A stretch of DNA of 64,000 nucleotides from JACCZX01 sp963710675 (GTDB lineage: Bacteria > Pseudomonadota > Gammaproteobacteria > Burkholderiales > Burkholderiaceae_F), in assembly GCA_963710675.1 (NCBI GenBank), contig CAVQBE010000002.1, positions 62,001 to 126,000 of the forward strand, given 5' to 3'. Positions within the stretch are counted from its first letter, which is position 1. Every line of letters starts with the position of its first letter. Made by a program: the position numbers and the translations under genes. The notes below the pieces were generated by a model that saw only the letters and a list, made by a program, of their open reading frames with translations, did no database searches and had not been told where the DNA came from. Shown here piece after piece: positions 7,442 to 16,516 of the stretch.

Positions 7442-8658
7442 ATGACCGAGTTTTCGCGCATCAAGCGCCTTCCCCCCTACGTCTTCAACATCACTGGTGA
7501 GCTGAAGATGGCTGCGCGTCGGCGCGGCGAAGACATCATCGATATGAGCATGGGCAATCCCGATGGCCCGACTCCGCGTCATATCGTTGACAAGTTGATC
7601 GAGGCCGTTCAGCGCCAGGACACCCATGGGTATTCGGTTTCGAAGGGCATTCCCCGGCTGCGACGCGCCATAGCGACTTGGTACCAACAGCGGTATGGCG
7701 TCGAGCTCGACCCCGAATCCGAGGCAATTGTCACAATCGGATCGAAGGAGGGATTGGCGCACCTGATGCTAGCCACGCTCGATCGTGGTGACACTGTGCT
7801 GGTACCAAACCCTAGCTATCCGATTCACATCTATGGTGCGATCATCGCCGGCGCCGACATTCGTTCTGTGCGCATGGACGGTCGCGTGGACTTCTTCGCC
7901 GAGCTCGAGCGCTCGATCCGTGAGTCGTTGCCGAAGCCGCGAATGATGATCCTCGGCTTTCCGAGCAATCCGACGGCGCAATGTGTCGAACTCGGTTTCT
8001 TCGAGCGTGTCATCCAGCTTGCGAGGCAATACGGCATCTACGTCGTGCACGATCTTGCGTACGCCGACATCACGTTTGACGATGCGTACCCAAACAACCG
8101 CGCGCCGTCGATCATGCAAGTCGCCGGAGCTCGCGAGGTCGCTGTCGAGTTTTTTACGATGAGCAAGAGCTACAACATGGCGGGCTGGCGCATCGGCTTC
8201 ATGGTCGGAAACAAGGACCTGGTCGCCGCGCTCTCGCGCATCAAGAGCTATCACGACTATGGAACCTTCACGCCGATCCAGGTCGCATCGATTGCCGCAC
8301 TTGAAGGTCCGCAGGAATGCGTCGACGCCATTCGAAGGGAGTACCAGCGGCGTCGGGATGTGCTGGTGCGCGGCCTGCATGAAGCAGGCTGGATGGTCGA
8401 AGTCCCAAGGCGTCGATGTACGTATGGGCCGAGATTCCGCCGCCATACCTGTCAATGGGCTCGCTCGAATTTGCGAAGAAGGTGCTCGCCGATGCGAAGG
8501 TCGCCATCTCGCCGGGCATCGGCTTCGGCGATTACGGCGACAATCATGTTCGCTTTGCATTGATCGAAAACGAGCATCGGATCCGGCAGGCCGTGCGCGG
8601 CATCAAGGAGATGTTGCGGAAGGATGGATGGATCGAGCCGGAGCGAGCCGTTGCATAG
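7442..8658 (+). CDS. alaC: AlaC-type aminotransferase (frame broken by one missing base)
   Basis: A fold-type I PLP aminotransferase of the AlaC (glutamate-pyruvate transaminase) group, about 405 residues once repaired. It starts TEFSRIKRLPPYVFN, the usual AlaC N-terminus. It carries SMGNPDGPTP, LGFPSNPTAQ, the PLP-lysine motif MSKSYNMAGWR and, near the C-terminus, ISPGIGFGDYGD. At 8404-8406 one base is missing: the frame goes from GWMVEVP to an unrelated tail, while MYVWAEIPPPYL continues one frame over from 8416. Adding one C to the CCC run gives GWMVEVPKASMYVWAEIP, exactly the family pattern, and a total length divisible by three. I treat the gene as intact and the break as probable sequence error. 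It interconverts alanine and pyruvate and precedes hom-thrC, a common order. Confidence 0.88.
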
Positions 8659-8706
8659 GGTAATGTCAGCGGAGCCGGCCGCGTCCGCGTCCGGCGGCTT
8701 GTTGCT

Positions 8707-10016
8707 GTGAAGCCAATCAAAATTGGCCTACTCGGTTTCGGCACTGTCGGCCGCGGAACTTATGAGGTTCTGCAGCGCAATCAACAGGAAATTGCTCGGC
8801 GTGCTGGACGCGGCATCGAGGTCGCGGCGATCACAGTGCGCGATGTCGACAAGGCACGAGCGATCGTCGGCTCGAAAGTTCCGATTTCATCGAATTTCAA
8901 TGACGTAATTCGCAATCCCGATATCGACATCGTTGTCGAGCTGATGGGCGGATACGAGCCCGCGAACTCGGTGGCGCTCGATGCGATCAAGCACGGCAAG
9001 CATGTGGTCACCGCCAATAAGGCGCTGCTGGCGCGGCATGGCAACGAGCTTTCGATGCCGCGCGAACGCATGGGGTGATGCTCGCCTTCGAAGCTGCCGT
9101 TGCTGGCGGCATTCCAATCATCAAGGCGCTGCGCGAAGGGTTGACCGGAAACCGGATCGAGTGGATCGCTGGCATCATCAATGGCACCAGCAATTTCATC
9201 CTGTCCGAGATGCGTTCGCGCGGGATCAGTTTTCAGACTGCACTCAGCGAGGCGCAGCGGCTGGGTTATGCCGAAGCCGATCCGACGTTCGACATCGAGG
9301 GCATCGACGCCGCTCAAAAGCTGGCGATTCTGTCTTCGATTGCCTTTGGCGTGCCGATCAATATCGATGCCGCGTATACCGAGGGCATTTCCAAGCTGGC
9401 CAAGGAAGACATCAAGTACGCCGAGCAGCTGGGATACCGCATCAAGCTGCTCGCCATTACCAAACGAACGTTGGCCGGTATCGAGCTGCGGGTTCATCCA
9501 ACGCTTGTGCCGCTGCAGCGATTGATCGCGAACGTCGAAGGAGCGATGAACGCAGTGCTGATCAAGGGCGACGCGGTGGGCACTACGCTTTACTACGGCC
9601 AGGGTGCGGGCTCCGAGCCGACCGCATCTGCCGTCATCGCTGACCTCGTTGATGTCACGCGGCTGCACACGGCAGATCCCGAGAATCACGTTCCGCATCT
9701 GGCGTTTCAGCCGGAAGGCGTCGCCGCGCTGCCTTGGCTCAGTGTCGACGATACGGTCACCTCGTATTACTTTCGAATGCGAGTCGCAGACCAGCCCGGG
9801 GTGCTGGCCGACATCACGCGCAATCTGGCCGAGGGTCGGATCTCCATCGATGCGCTGTTTCAACGTGAGCCGTCCGAGGGCGAAAATCAGACCGACATCA
9901 TCATGCTGACGCATGACGCTCTGGAGCGGGATGTGAACGCCGCGATTGCACGCATCGAAGCGCTGCCGACTGTGCTCGCACCGGTAATCCGGGTGCGGCA
10001 AGAAGAATTAGTGTAG
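8707..10016 (+). CDS. hom: Homoserine dehydrogenase (frame broken by one missing base)
   Basis: A NAD(P)-dependent enzyme that reduces aspartate semialdehyde to homoserine for threonine and methionine synthesis; about 436 residues after repair. The GTG start gives KPIKIGLLGFGTVGRGT with the nucleotide-binding loop at residues 10-18. The catalytic part FEAAVAGGIPIIKALREGL and GIINGTSNFIL follow, and a C-terminal ACT domain starts near FRMRVADQPGVLADIT. One T is missing in the run at 9050-9052. As read, the frame ends at 9078 after HGNELSMPRERMG; adding one T yields HGNELFDAARTHGVMLAFEAA, which joins both halves perfectly. It is followed after 8 bases by thrC. Confidence 0.92.
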
Positions 10017-10024
10017 GGCGCGAT

Positions 10025-11455
10025 ATGCGCTACGTATCGACGCGCGGCCGCGCGCCCGAGCAATCGTTCAGCGAAATATTGCTGTCAGGGCTGGCCGCCG
10101 ACGGTGGATTGTATGTGCCGGCTTTTTATCCAAGCGTGAGTGCGGCCGAGCTCGACGCCTGGCGTGCGCTTTCGTACGCTGATCTCGCGAGTGCAGTGAT
10201 CGGCAAGTTTGCCGACGACATCGCGGCACGCGAGCTTTCCGAGATGACGCACGCCGTCTACGCGGCGGAGAACTTCTCGAACGCTCGCGACCCAAGCCGT
10301 GCGGGTGACATTGCACCGCTACGCTGGTTGGCGCCCGGTCTGGGACTGCTTGAGCTCTCCAACGGTCCAACACTGGCGTTCAAAGATATCGCGATGCAGC
10401 TGCTCGGTGCGCTATTCCAGCGCGTTTTAGAGCAGCGCGGCCAGTGCTTGAATGTGCTTGGGGCCACGTCGGGCGATACCGGGTCCGCCGCCGAATACGC
10501 GATGCGCGGCCGTGAGCACATCAACGTCTTCATGCTGTCACCATTGGGTCGAATGAGCGAGTTTCAGCGAGCGCAGATGTACTCGCTTGCCGACGCGAAT
10601 ATCTTCAACCTTGCTGTTGAAGGCGTGTTCGATCAATGTCAGGACATCGTCAAGAGCGTTGCCGGTGATCTCGACTTCAAACGACGCTTCAACATCGGGA
10701 GCGTCAACTCGATCAATTGGGGCAGGGTGGTGGCGCAAGTCGTCTACTACTTCAAGGGCTATCTTGCCGCGTCTGACTCGAGCGAGCAAACGGTGTCGTT
10801 TGCCGTACCGTCGGGCAACTTCGGCAACATCCTGTCGGGCTGGGTCGCCAAGCAGATGGGACTGCCGATTCGCCGGCTGGTGCTGGCGACGAATGAAAAT
10901 GACGTGCTCGACGAATTTTTTCGAACCGGCCGCTATCGTGTGCGCGGCAGTGGCGAGACCCACGCGACCAGCAGTCCGTCGATGGATATTTCAAAAGCTT
11001 CGAACTTCGAGCGCTTCATCTTCGATCTGGTTGAACGCGACGCGGAGCTGTTGCGAGAACTGTGGTGGGAAGTCGACACGCGTGGCGAGTTTCATTTGGG
11101 CGGAACACCCATCTGGCCTCTGGTCGGCTCGAGTGGGCTGGTGTCCGGCCGTAGCACGCATACAGATCGTCTTCGAACGATTCGCACGACATTCGAGAGG
11201 TACGGCATCGTCGTAGACCCGCATACCGCCGATGGCATCAAGGTCGCACTCGAACACATAGACCGGGACGTGCCGATGATTTGCCTGGAGACTGCACTTC
11301 CCGCAAAGTTTCCGCAAACCATCGTCGAAGCGATCGGGCGCGAGCCTGATAGACCAGCGGCTTATGCAGGACTTGAATCACTTCCGCAGCGATTCGAATT
11401 GCTTCCCGCTGAAGTGGATGCGGTGAAGTCGTTCATTGCCAAACACGTCGGTTAA
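10025..11455 (+). CDS. thrC: Threonine synthase
   Basis: A 476-residue PLP enzyme converting O-phosphohomoserine to threonine. The N-terminus MRYVSTRG and the early GGLYVPAFYP motif are typical of the long class. The PLP lysine is K120 in TLAFKDIAMQLLG. The phosphate-binding segment ATSGDTGSAAEYA and the SGNFGNILSGW motif follow. It is 8 bases downstream of hom and in the same direction, forming a hom-thrC unit. Length and motifs are complete, and no frame break was found. Confidence 0.95.
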   Translation: MRYVSTRGRAPEQSFSEILLSGLAADGGLYVPAFYPSVSAAELDAWRALSYADLASAVIGKFADDIAARELSEMTHAVYAAENFSNARDPSRAGDIAPLRWLAPGLGLLELSNGPTLAFKDIAMQLLGALFQRVLEQRGQCLNVLGATSGDTGSAAEYAMRGREHINVFMLSPLGRMSEFQRAQMYSLADANIFNLAVEGVFDQCQDIVKSVAGDLDFKRRFNIGSVNSINWGRVVAQVVYYFKGYLAASDSSEQTVSFAVPSGNFGNILSGWVAKQMGLPIRRLVLATNENDVLDEFFRTGRYRVRGSGETHATSSPSMDISKASNFERFIFDLVERDAELLRELWWEVDTRGEFHLGGTPIWPLVGSSGLVSGRSTHTDRLRTIRTTFERYGIVVDPHTADGIKVALEHIDRDVPMICLETALPAKFPQTIVEAIGREPDRPAAYAGLESLPQRFELLPAEVDAVKSFIAKHVG

Positions 11456-11463
11456 AAGCGCGG

Positions 11464-11970
11464 GTGAAAGCGATCGGCTTTATCGGCTACTCGAACAGCG
11501 GCAAGACGACGCTGATCGAGAAGCTGATTCCAATTTTTCGCTCACGTGGGCTTGCAGTGTCGGCCGTCAAGAACGCGCATCATGGATTCGACATGGACCG
11601 GCCCGGCAAGGACTCGTTTCGCTATCGCGACGCTGGTGCGCAGCAGGTGCTGATCGCGACCGGCTCGCGCTGGGCGCTGCTGAGTGAAACACCGCAGCGA
11701 GCTGCGACGCTCGACGAGTTGCTGAGCGAGCTCGCTGCGTGCGACCTGGTGATCGTCGAAGGGTTCAAGAGCGAGGGCAACATTGCGCGCATCGAAGTAA
11801 GAAGAACCGGCAATGTCGATCCGCCTATTTTTCCGCACGATGCAAACGTTGTTGCCCTCGCCACCGACCACCCAGTACAGACGCACCTTCCGGTGCTGGA
11901 TTTGAACAACCCCGATAAAATCGCTGCGTTCATCACGCAACTGCTGCAGTTACCGGCGCCGCGCGTCTAA
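11464..11970 (+). CDS. mobB: Molybdopterin-guanine dinucleotide biosynthesis adaptor MobB
   Basis: A 168-residue P-loop GTPase-like protein that aids MobA in attaching GMP to molybdenum cofactor. From the GTG start it reads KAIGFIGYSNSGKTTLIEKLIP, with the P-loop GYSNSGKTT at residues 7-15. The family motif VKNAHHGFDMDRPGKDSFR follows, then VIVEGFKSE. It begins 8 bases after thrC and ends 4 bases before moeA, so it is transcriptionally linked to the cofactor genes moeA-moaD-moaE. Its partner mobA is 30 kb away in this window. Confidence 0.92.
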   Translation: MKAIGFIGYSNSGKTTLIEKLIPIFRSRGLAVSAVKNAHHGFDMDRPGKDSFRYRDAGAQQVLIATGSRWALLSETPQRAATLDELLSELAACDLVIVEGFKSEGNIARIEVRRTGNVDPPIFPHDANVVALATDHPVQTHLPVLDLNNPDKIAAFITQLLQLPAPRV

Positions 11971-11974
11971 TTCC

Positions 11975-13165
11975 TTGCTCTCCGTCGAACAAGCGCTAGA
12001 GAAGCTGCTTTCCGCAGCTCAACCGGTCACCGACGTCGAGCCGGTCGAAACCATGCAAGCGAACGGGCGCGTATTGGCTACTGCGGTGGTGTCGGCGATC
12101 GACGTGCCGCCGCTGGACAACTCGCAGATGGACGGCTACGCAGTGCGCATAGCGGATGTGCCGGCAGTCCCAACCACACTGCGTATCAGTCAACGCATAG
12201 CCGCAGGACAGGTCGGCGTTGCACTACAGCCCGGGACCGCTGCGCGCATTTTTACCGGGGCGCCGATTCCCGCTGGAGCAGACGCGGTAGTGATGCAGGA
12301 AAAGTGCGAAGCCGTCGGCGACAAGGTGACATTGAGTGAGCGGCCGCCGCGCGGCGAGGCGATTCGACGAGCGGGAATCGATATCGGACGCGGCGATGTG
12401 GTGCTCGAACCGGGCGTCCGACTGCAGCCGCAGCATTGCGCGCTGGCTGCCTCCATTGGTGCTGCACGCCTCACTGTGCATCGAAGACTGCGTGTCGCCA
12501 CGTTCTTCACCGGCGATGAACTGGTGATGCCAGGCGAACCACTGCCACCGGGAAGCATCTACAACTCGAACCGGTTCATGTTGCGCGGCCTGCTCGAATC
12601 GCTGGGTTGCGAGGTCAATGATCTCGGCATCGTGCCGGATGATTTGCAGAGCACGCGCACTGCACTTGTAAAGGCGGCGGCCGATGCCGACTTGATCATC
12701 TCGTCCGGTGGGGTTTCCGTTGGCGAGGAAGATCACGTCAAGCCGGCGGTGCAGGCGGAAGGCTCGCTCGATCTATGGCAGATCGCAATGAAGCCGGGCA
12801 AGCCGCTCGCCTTTGGGCACGTGCGAGACGTACCCTTCATTGGGCTGCCGGGTAATCCGGTATCGAGCTTCGTGACGTTCGTACTTTTCGCACGGCCCTT
12901 TGTCCTTCAGCGCCAGGGGAGAGTCGAGCCGTTGCACGCCATCTTTTTGCGCGCCGATTTCGACTGGCAGCAGTCCAGCAGACGACGAGAGTTCATGCGG
13001 GCACGCCTGAACGAGCGGGGTGGGCTCGATATTTTTCCGAATCAGAATTCTTCGGTGCTGACATCTGTCACTTGGGCCGACGGGTTGATCGACAATCCTT
13101 CCGAGCATTTGATTCACAGCGGAGATATCGTTCGCTTCCTGCCGTTTGCCGAGCTGCTGTCATGA
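11975..13165 (+). CDS. moeA: Molybdopterin molybdenumtransferase MoeA
   Basis: A 396-residue enzyme inserting molybdate into adenylylated molybdopterin. The TTG start gives LSVEQALEKLLSAAQPV. Typical signatures are DVPPLDNSQMDGYAVR near residue 46, RIFTGAPIPAGADAVVMQE near 88, STGDE-like FFTGDELV, SGGVSVGEEDHVK near 244 and KPGKPLAFG/GLPGNPVSSFV. Its stop overlaps the moaD ATG (ATGA), indicating coupled translation. It acts in the cytoplasm in the last shared step of molybdenum cofactor synthesis. Confidence 0.94.
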   Translation: MLSVEQALEKLLSAAQPVTDVEPVETMQANGRVLATAVVSAIDVPPLDNSQMDGYAVRIADVPAVPTTLRISQRIAAGQVGVALQPGTAARIFTGAPIPAGADAVVMQEKCEAVGDKVTLSERPPRGEAIRRAGIDIGRGDVVLEPGVRLQPQHCALAASIGAARLTVHRRLRVATFFTGDELVMPGEPLPPGSIYNSNRFMLRGLLESLGCEVNDLGIVPDDLQSTRTALVKAAADADLIISSGGVSVGEEDHVKPAVQAEGSLDLWQIAMKPGKPLAFGHVRDVPFIGLPGNPVSSFVTFVLFARPFVLQRQGRVEPLHAIFLRADFDWQQSSRRREFMRARLNERGGLDIFPNQNSSVLTSVTWADGLIDNPSEHLIHSGDIVRFLPFAELLS

Positions 13166-13419
13166 AGCTGCATGTTCTGTACTTTGCCGCGCTTCGCGAG
13201 CGTGTTGGCCGCAGCGACGAGACCGTCAATGCGCCCGACGGCGTCACCACTGTTGCGCAGCTGCGCGATTGGCTGGCGCGGCGCGGTGAGCCGTGGCAGC
13301 AAGCGTTCGCGCAGACACGGCGCGTGCGCGCGGCGGTGGACCAGGCGATGGTCGATGACGGACACTCGCTGCATGACGGCGCCGAAGTTGCATTTTTTCC
13401 ACCGGTCACGGGCGGGTGA
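13162..13419 (+). CDS. moaD: Molybdopterin synthase sulfur-carrier subunit MoaD
   Basis: An 85-residue ubiquitin-like protein beginning MKLHVLYFAALRERVG and ending in the obligatory GG (residues 84-85) that receives the thiocarboxylate. It overlaps moeA by four bases and is three bases from moaE, its partner subunit, so the two synthase subunits are co-translated. Confidence 0.92.
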   Translation: MKLHVLYFAALRERVGRSDETVNAPDGVTTVAQLRDWLARRGEPWQQAFAQTRRVRAAVDQAMVDDGHSLHDGAEVAFFPPVTGG

Positions 13420-13422
13420 TCT

Positions 13423-13875
13423 GTGACGACGGTACGTGTGCAGTACGAGGACTTCGACGCGGGCGCTGAGATTGCACGCTTGCGTGCAGACAATTCGAAG
13501 ATCGGCGCGGTGGCGAGCTTCATCGGCATCGTGCGCGATGTGAATGAAGGTGCGACAGTCGGTTCGATCACGCTCGAGCATTATCCCGGCATGACCGAGA
13601 AGTCGCTGGCGGCGATTGCAGAGCAAGCGAAAGCGCGCTGGAATTTGTTCGATGTGCTGATCATTCACCGCATCGGCACGCTCGCGCCGACCGACCAAAT
13701 CGTGCTGGTTGTGACCACCAGCTCGCATCGCGGCGACGCGTTTGCGGCGTGCCAGTTCGTAATGGATTACCTGAAAACCGACGCGCCGTTCTGGAAGAAA
13801 GAGACAACCGGCGACGGGATGCGCTGGGTCGAGGCGCGCGACGGCGACACGCGCGCGCGCGAGCGCTGGCGGTAG
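13423..13875 (+). CDS. moaE: Molybdopterin synthase catalytic subunit MoaE
   Basis: A 150-residue subunit that transfers sulfur from MoaD to precursor Z. The GTG start precedes TTVRVQYEDFDAGAEIARLR. Family motifs are GAVASFIGIVRD near residue 27, TLEHYPGMTEKSL near 49, VLIIHRIGTLAP around 78 and the catalytic KTDAPFWKKE near 118. It closes the mobB-moeA-moaD-moaE group. A 226-base spacer without a recognised gene separates it from the next gene. Confidence 0.93.
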   Translation: MTTVRVQYEDFDAGAEIARLRADNSKIGAVASFIGIVRDVNEGATVGSITLEHYPGMTEKSLAAIAEQAKARWNLFDVLIIHRIGTLAPTDQIVLVVTTSSHRGDAFAACQFVMDYLKTDAPFWKKETTGDGMRWVEARDGDTRARERWR

Positions 13876-14101
13876 TGCCGCGCAGAGAAGCTCCGAAAGC
13901 ACGTAGCGAACAGCCGTCCGCTATCGGCCAGAAGCCGTCGTCCAGGCCCAACACCGAAAGCGGTCGGTACGGCGAATGTACTGCGCGTCAGTTGCCACAA
14001 TAACGATATGATCGAGACGCAGTCGGGGTTCCCGGGTACCGTTGTTTATGCTGTAGCAAGTGTGCCCGGAGGCTCGTTCATCAAACAAGGAGGGTATAGA
14101 C

Positions 14102-15364
14102 ATGGCTGGAATGGTGAGACTGGTGTTGACCGCTTCGGTCGGCCTCGCGCTGTCGAGCAGCTTGTTTGCAGCTGCACCGACCGTCGCGACGGAAGACTTC
14201 GTCGACAAGATCGATTCGCCCTGGGACATGGCGTTCATGAAGGACGGAACCATGTTCTTCACCGAGAAGTGCAAGGGACTCTCGGTTCGACTTCCAACAG
14301 GCGCCATCAACAAGCTGCATGGCGTTGGCACCACCACCGGATATTCCTCGGCGAGCGCCGACCTGTTCTGCGACGGACAGGCCGGCATGATGGGCGTTGC
14401 GATCGACCCGCAGTTCGCCAGCAATCGCTTCATCTATGTGTACTCCAGTTCCAACAAGGACGGCAAGCATGGCAACCGCGTGATGCGGTTCAAGCTCAAC
14501 GATGCGATGACGGCCGTTTCGGATCGCACCGACATCGTCGGCGACATCGGCTACAAGCCAAAGGCCAGCAAGCATCCGTTCGGCGGCCCCGGTGCGCACA
14601 ACGGCGGTCGAATTCGATTCAGCCCCGCCGATGGTTTTCTATATGTGACAACGGGCGACAACCACCTCGGCATCGCGCCCCAGGATCCGAAGTACATCGG
14701 CGGGAAGGTCCTGCGTATCGACAGGGATGGCAAAGCCGCTCCGGACAACAAGCCGCCGGCCGGCTTCGATCCGCGCGTGTTCACCTACGGTCACCGCAAT
14801 CCGCAGGGCCTCGCATTCCGTCCCGGCGACAATCGTCCGTTCACTGCGGAGAACGGCCCTTGGCACAGCGATGAAGTGACCGCATTGGTGAATGGCGGCA
14901 ATGCCGGCTGGGATCCGCGCCCCAACGTGGGGGGCCGGAAAGACTGCCCGGACGACTACTGCGGCTACTCGCCCAACCAGATGGGCGCCATGGATCCCAA
15001 GCAGCGCGCGGCCTTCATGCCCATGACCGATCTCAAGACCTATCCGAAGGCGATGAAGCCGGCGTGGAACAACAAGGGGCTGTCGCAGGGCATGTTCTGC
15101 AACGCATTCCTGTCGGGCGCGCAGTGGAAGGACTGGAACGGCCAGATGGTGGTCGGCTTTGCCGGTATCGGCATTCACGGCACTCCCGTGGGCAACCGCC
15201 TGGAGCTGCTGAAGGTCAGTGCCGACGGGTCGTCTGCGACGAAGACCGATTTCCCCTGGCCGACGGTCGCCGGACGGTTCCGTGCGTGTGAATCGGGCCC
15301 GGACGGCAATCTGTATGTCGCGCTCGAGGACCAGGGCAAGATCATCCGTGTGAAGCCGCAGTAA
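14102..15364 (+). CDS. Exported PQQ-dependent sugar dehydrogenase family protein
   Basis: A 420-residue protein of the glucose/sorbosone dehydrogenase (six-bladed beta-propeller) family. The chosen ATG has a perfect AAGGAGG at 14087-14093. Residues 1-25 form a Sec signal peptide (LVLTASVGLALSSSLFAAA, cleavage after an Ala). Propeller motifs include SPWDMAFMKDGTMFFTEK, GMMGVAIDPQF, PFGGPGAHNGGRIRF, YGHRNPQGLAFRPGD (containing HRNPQGL, a hallmark near the PQQ site) and AENGPWHSDEV. It probably oxidises a sugar or related alcohol in the periplasm with PQQ. No PQQ synthesis genes are in view. A strong terminator follows, then a cytochrome c gene that could accept its electrons. Confidence 0.88.
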   Translation: MAGMVRLVLTASVGLALSSSLFAAAPTVATEDFVDKIDSPWDMAFMKDGTMFFTEKCKGLSVRLPTGAINKLHGVGTTTGYSSASADLFCDGQAGMMGVAIDPQFASNRFIYVYSSSNKDGKHGNRVMRFKLNDAMTAVSDRTDIVGDIGYKPKASKHPFGGPGAHNGGRIRFSPADGFLYVTTGDNHLGIAPQDPKYIGGKVLRIDRDGKAAPDNKPPAGFDPRVFTYGHRNPQGLAFRPGDNRPFTAENGPWHSDEVTALVNGGNAGWDPRPNVGGRKDCPDDYCGYSPNQMGAMDPKQRAAFMPMTDLKTYPKAMKPAWNNKGLSQGMFCNAFLSGAQWKDWNGQMVVGFAGIGIHGTPVGNRLELLKVSADGSSATKTDFPWPTVAGRFRACESGPDGNLYVALEDQGKIIRVKPQ

Positions 15365-15373
15365 CTGCCACTT

Positions 15374-15410
15374 GCAAACGCGCTGCCTCGCGGCAGCGCG
15401 TTTGCCTTTT
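15374..15410 (+). terminator. Rho-independent terminator after the sugar dehydrogenase
   Basis: A perfect 14-base-pair stem (GCAAACGCGCTGCC with its complement), a TCGC loop, and a short CTTTT tract follow 10 bases after the dehydrogenase stop. The stem is strong and the U-tract short, so it could also be a partial terminator that lowers read-through to the cytochrome gene. Confidence 0.8.
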
Positions 15411-15430
15411 GTGGGACGAAGGAGAACCCG

Positions 15431-15742
15431 TTGCGAATCACGCTTCAATGGATTGCCGTCATCGGCCTGCTGGGCGCCGCGGGGCCGGTGCGTGCGGACT
15501 ACGACCTTGCCTTGAAGAAGAACTGCACGGCCTGTCACCAGATCGACAAGAGAAAGTACGGCCCCAATTTCAAGGAGGTCGCCGCTAAGTACGGCGATCG
15601 GAAGAACGCGGTCGACATCCTCGCCAAGAAGATCAGGAGTGGTGGAACCGGCGTTTGGGGCGAGGACGTGATGCCTCCGCAGCCGCAGGTGTCGGCCGCG
15701 GAGGCGCGCGCGTTGGCGCAGTACGTGCTGTCGTTGAAGTGA
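15431..15742 (+). CDS. Small periplasmic class I cytochrome c
   Basis: A 103-residue protein with a signal peptide (residues 1-22, ending VRA) and one haem-binding site, C32-T-A-C35-H36. The distal methionine is in DVMPPQPQ near residue 80, followed by the closing helix AEARALAQYVLSLK. This is the c551/c552 type of electron carrier. The TTG start follows an AAGGAG Shine-Dalgarno at proper spacing. Its position right after the sugar dehydrogenase suggests it takes electrons from it, but the intervening terminator-like hairpin means expression may not be equal. Confidence 0.9.
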   Translation: MRITLQWIAVIGLLGAAGPVRADYDLALKKNCTACHQIDKRKYGPNFKEVAAKYGDRKNAVDILAKKIRSGGTGVWGEDVMPPQPQVSAAEARALAQYVLSLK

Positions 15743-15781
15743 TCCGCTGGGGACGCCTCGCAAGGGCCTTGGGGGACGAAG

Positions 15782-16210
15782 ATGAGTGCGGTGTGCCGAA
15801 GCCTGCTGGCGCTCGCCTTTGCTGTCAGCAGCGAGCACGCCGCCTGCCAGAACTTCTACTACGTCGAACCCGGAGTCCCCACGTGTCCGGCGGCTCCTGC
15901 GCCAACAACCGCCGCTCCGAAGGTGGTACCACGTGGGGTCTCGATGTCCGGGAGCATCAACGTGGCCTGCGGATTCGACCACGGTTCCTACACCGTCGCC
16001 TTGAACTCAACCGATCCTGGCGCGACGTTCTCACCCAAAACCTTCGTCGTCAACTTCGGCCGCATTGTTGGGAGCGGTGTCTTTGCTGTCACGTTCTCGA
16101 CGGTCGGCGCGCAGCGCATCTGGACGACCATAACCTCGAACATGGGCAGCCCCGCGGTGCGGGGCCACTTCGCGAGCGCGGCCAGCGAGTTCAACGTCGT
16201 GAATCCTTGA
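15782..16210 (+). CDS. Unknown exported protein, possibly Ig-like fold
   Basis: A 142-residue protein not recognised as a named family. Residues 1-22 look like a signal peptide (SLLALAFAVSSEHAACQ). A proline/threonine-rich stretch with two cysteines follows (about 25-50). Residues 50-140 are rich in alternating hydrophobic/polar residues with repeated GSG and TFS motifs, suggesting a beta-sandwich such as an Ig-like domain. There are four or five cysteines, so disulfides are possible. Its translation start is preceded by GGGGACGAAG, similar to the sequence before the cytochrome gene. It is the last gene of this group before a 306-base gap, so a role with the dehydrogenase or cytochrome is only guilt by association. 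Confidence 0.6.
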   Translation: MSAVCRSLLALAFAVSSEHAACQNFYYVEPGVPTCPAAPAPTTAAPKVVPRGVSMSGSINVACGFDHGSYTVALNSTDPGATFSPKTFVVNFGRIVGSGVFAVTFSTVGAQRIWTTITSNMGSPAVRGHFASAASEFNVVNP

Positions 16211-16516
16211 CCGGTCCGTCACCGGCGGAAGATAGAAGCTGGCGAAACCTCAATCGCTCGGAGTGCTGCCTGCCAATCTGCGGTGACGGATGCGCGCTGA
16301 ATTAGCGTGGCTGCGCAGGGATTCGAGCAGCGGCATTATGGCGAACGAATAACGGACAACGGACGTCGCCGATGGGTCGAGAGCGGTCACGCGGCATCCA
16401 ATGGTCACTAGCGCTAAGCAAGAAGTCGACGAACTTGCTTCATGAGATGACGCTTAGCCGCAACCGGCGGCAACGCGCATTTAGTGTGGAGCGTTCAATA
16501 GGTTGAAAAACTTCTT
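16211..16516. other. Intergenic gap with no recognised gene
   Basis: The gap lies between the unknown exported protein and the convergent tamB end. The longest suggestive item is a 14-codon frame at 16401. No terminator hairpin with a U-tract, no repeat and no RNA gene was seen. Confidence 0.5.

Noticed and set aside
8404..9052. Idea that alaC and hom are true pseudogenes, making the organism dependent on homoserine or threonine.
   Set aside because: Each is fixed by one base in a homopolymer, thrC and the rest of the pathway are intact, and the same error type occurs throughout.
14639..15982. Long open frame (447 codons) on the minus strand across the sugar dehydrogenase and cytochrome genes.
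   Set aside because: It mirrors the real genes, has no family resemblance or ribosome-binding site, and the plus strand has clear motifs and signal peptides.
16401..16445. Short frame starting MVTSAKQEVDELAS, similar to the beginning of some small antitoxin-like or addiction-type proteins.
   Set aside because: Only 14 codons before a stop. Neither other frame continues convincingly, and no toxin gene is next to it.
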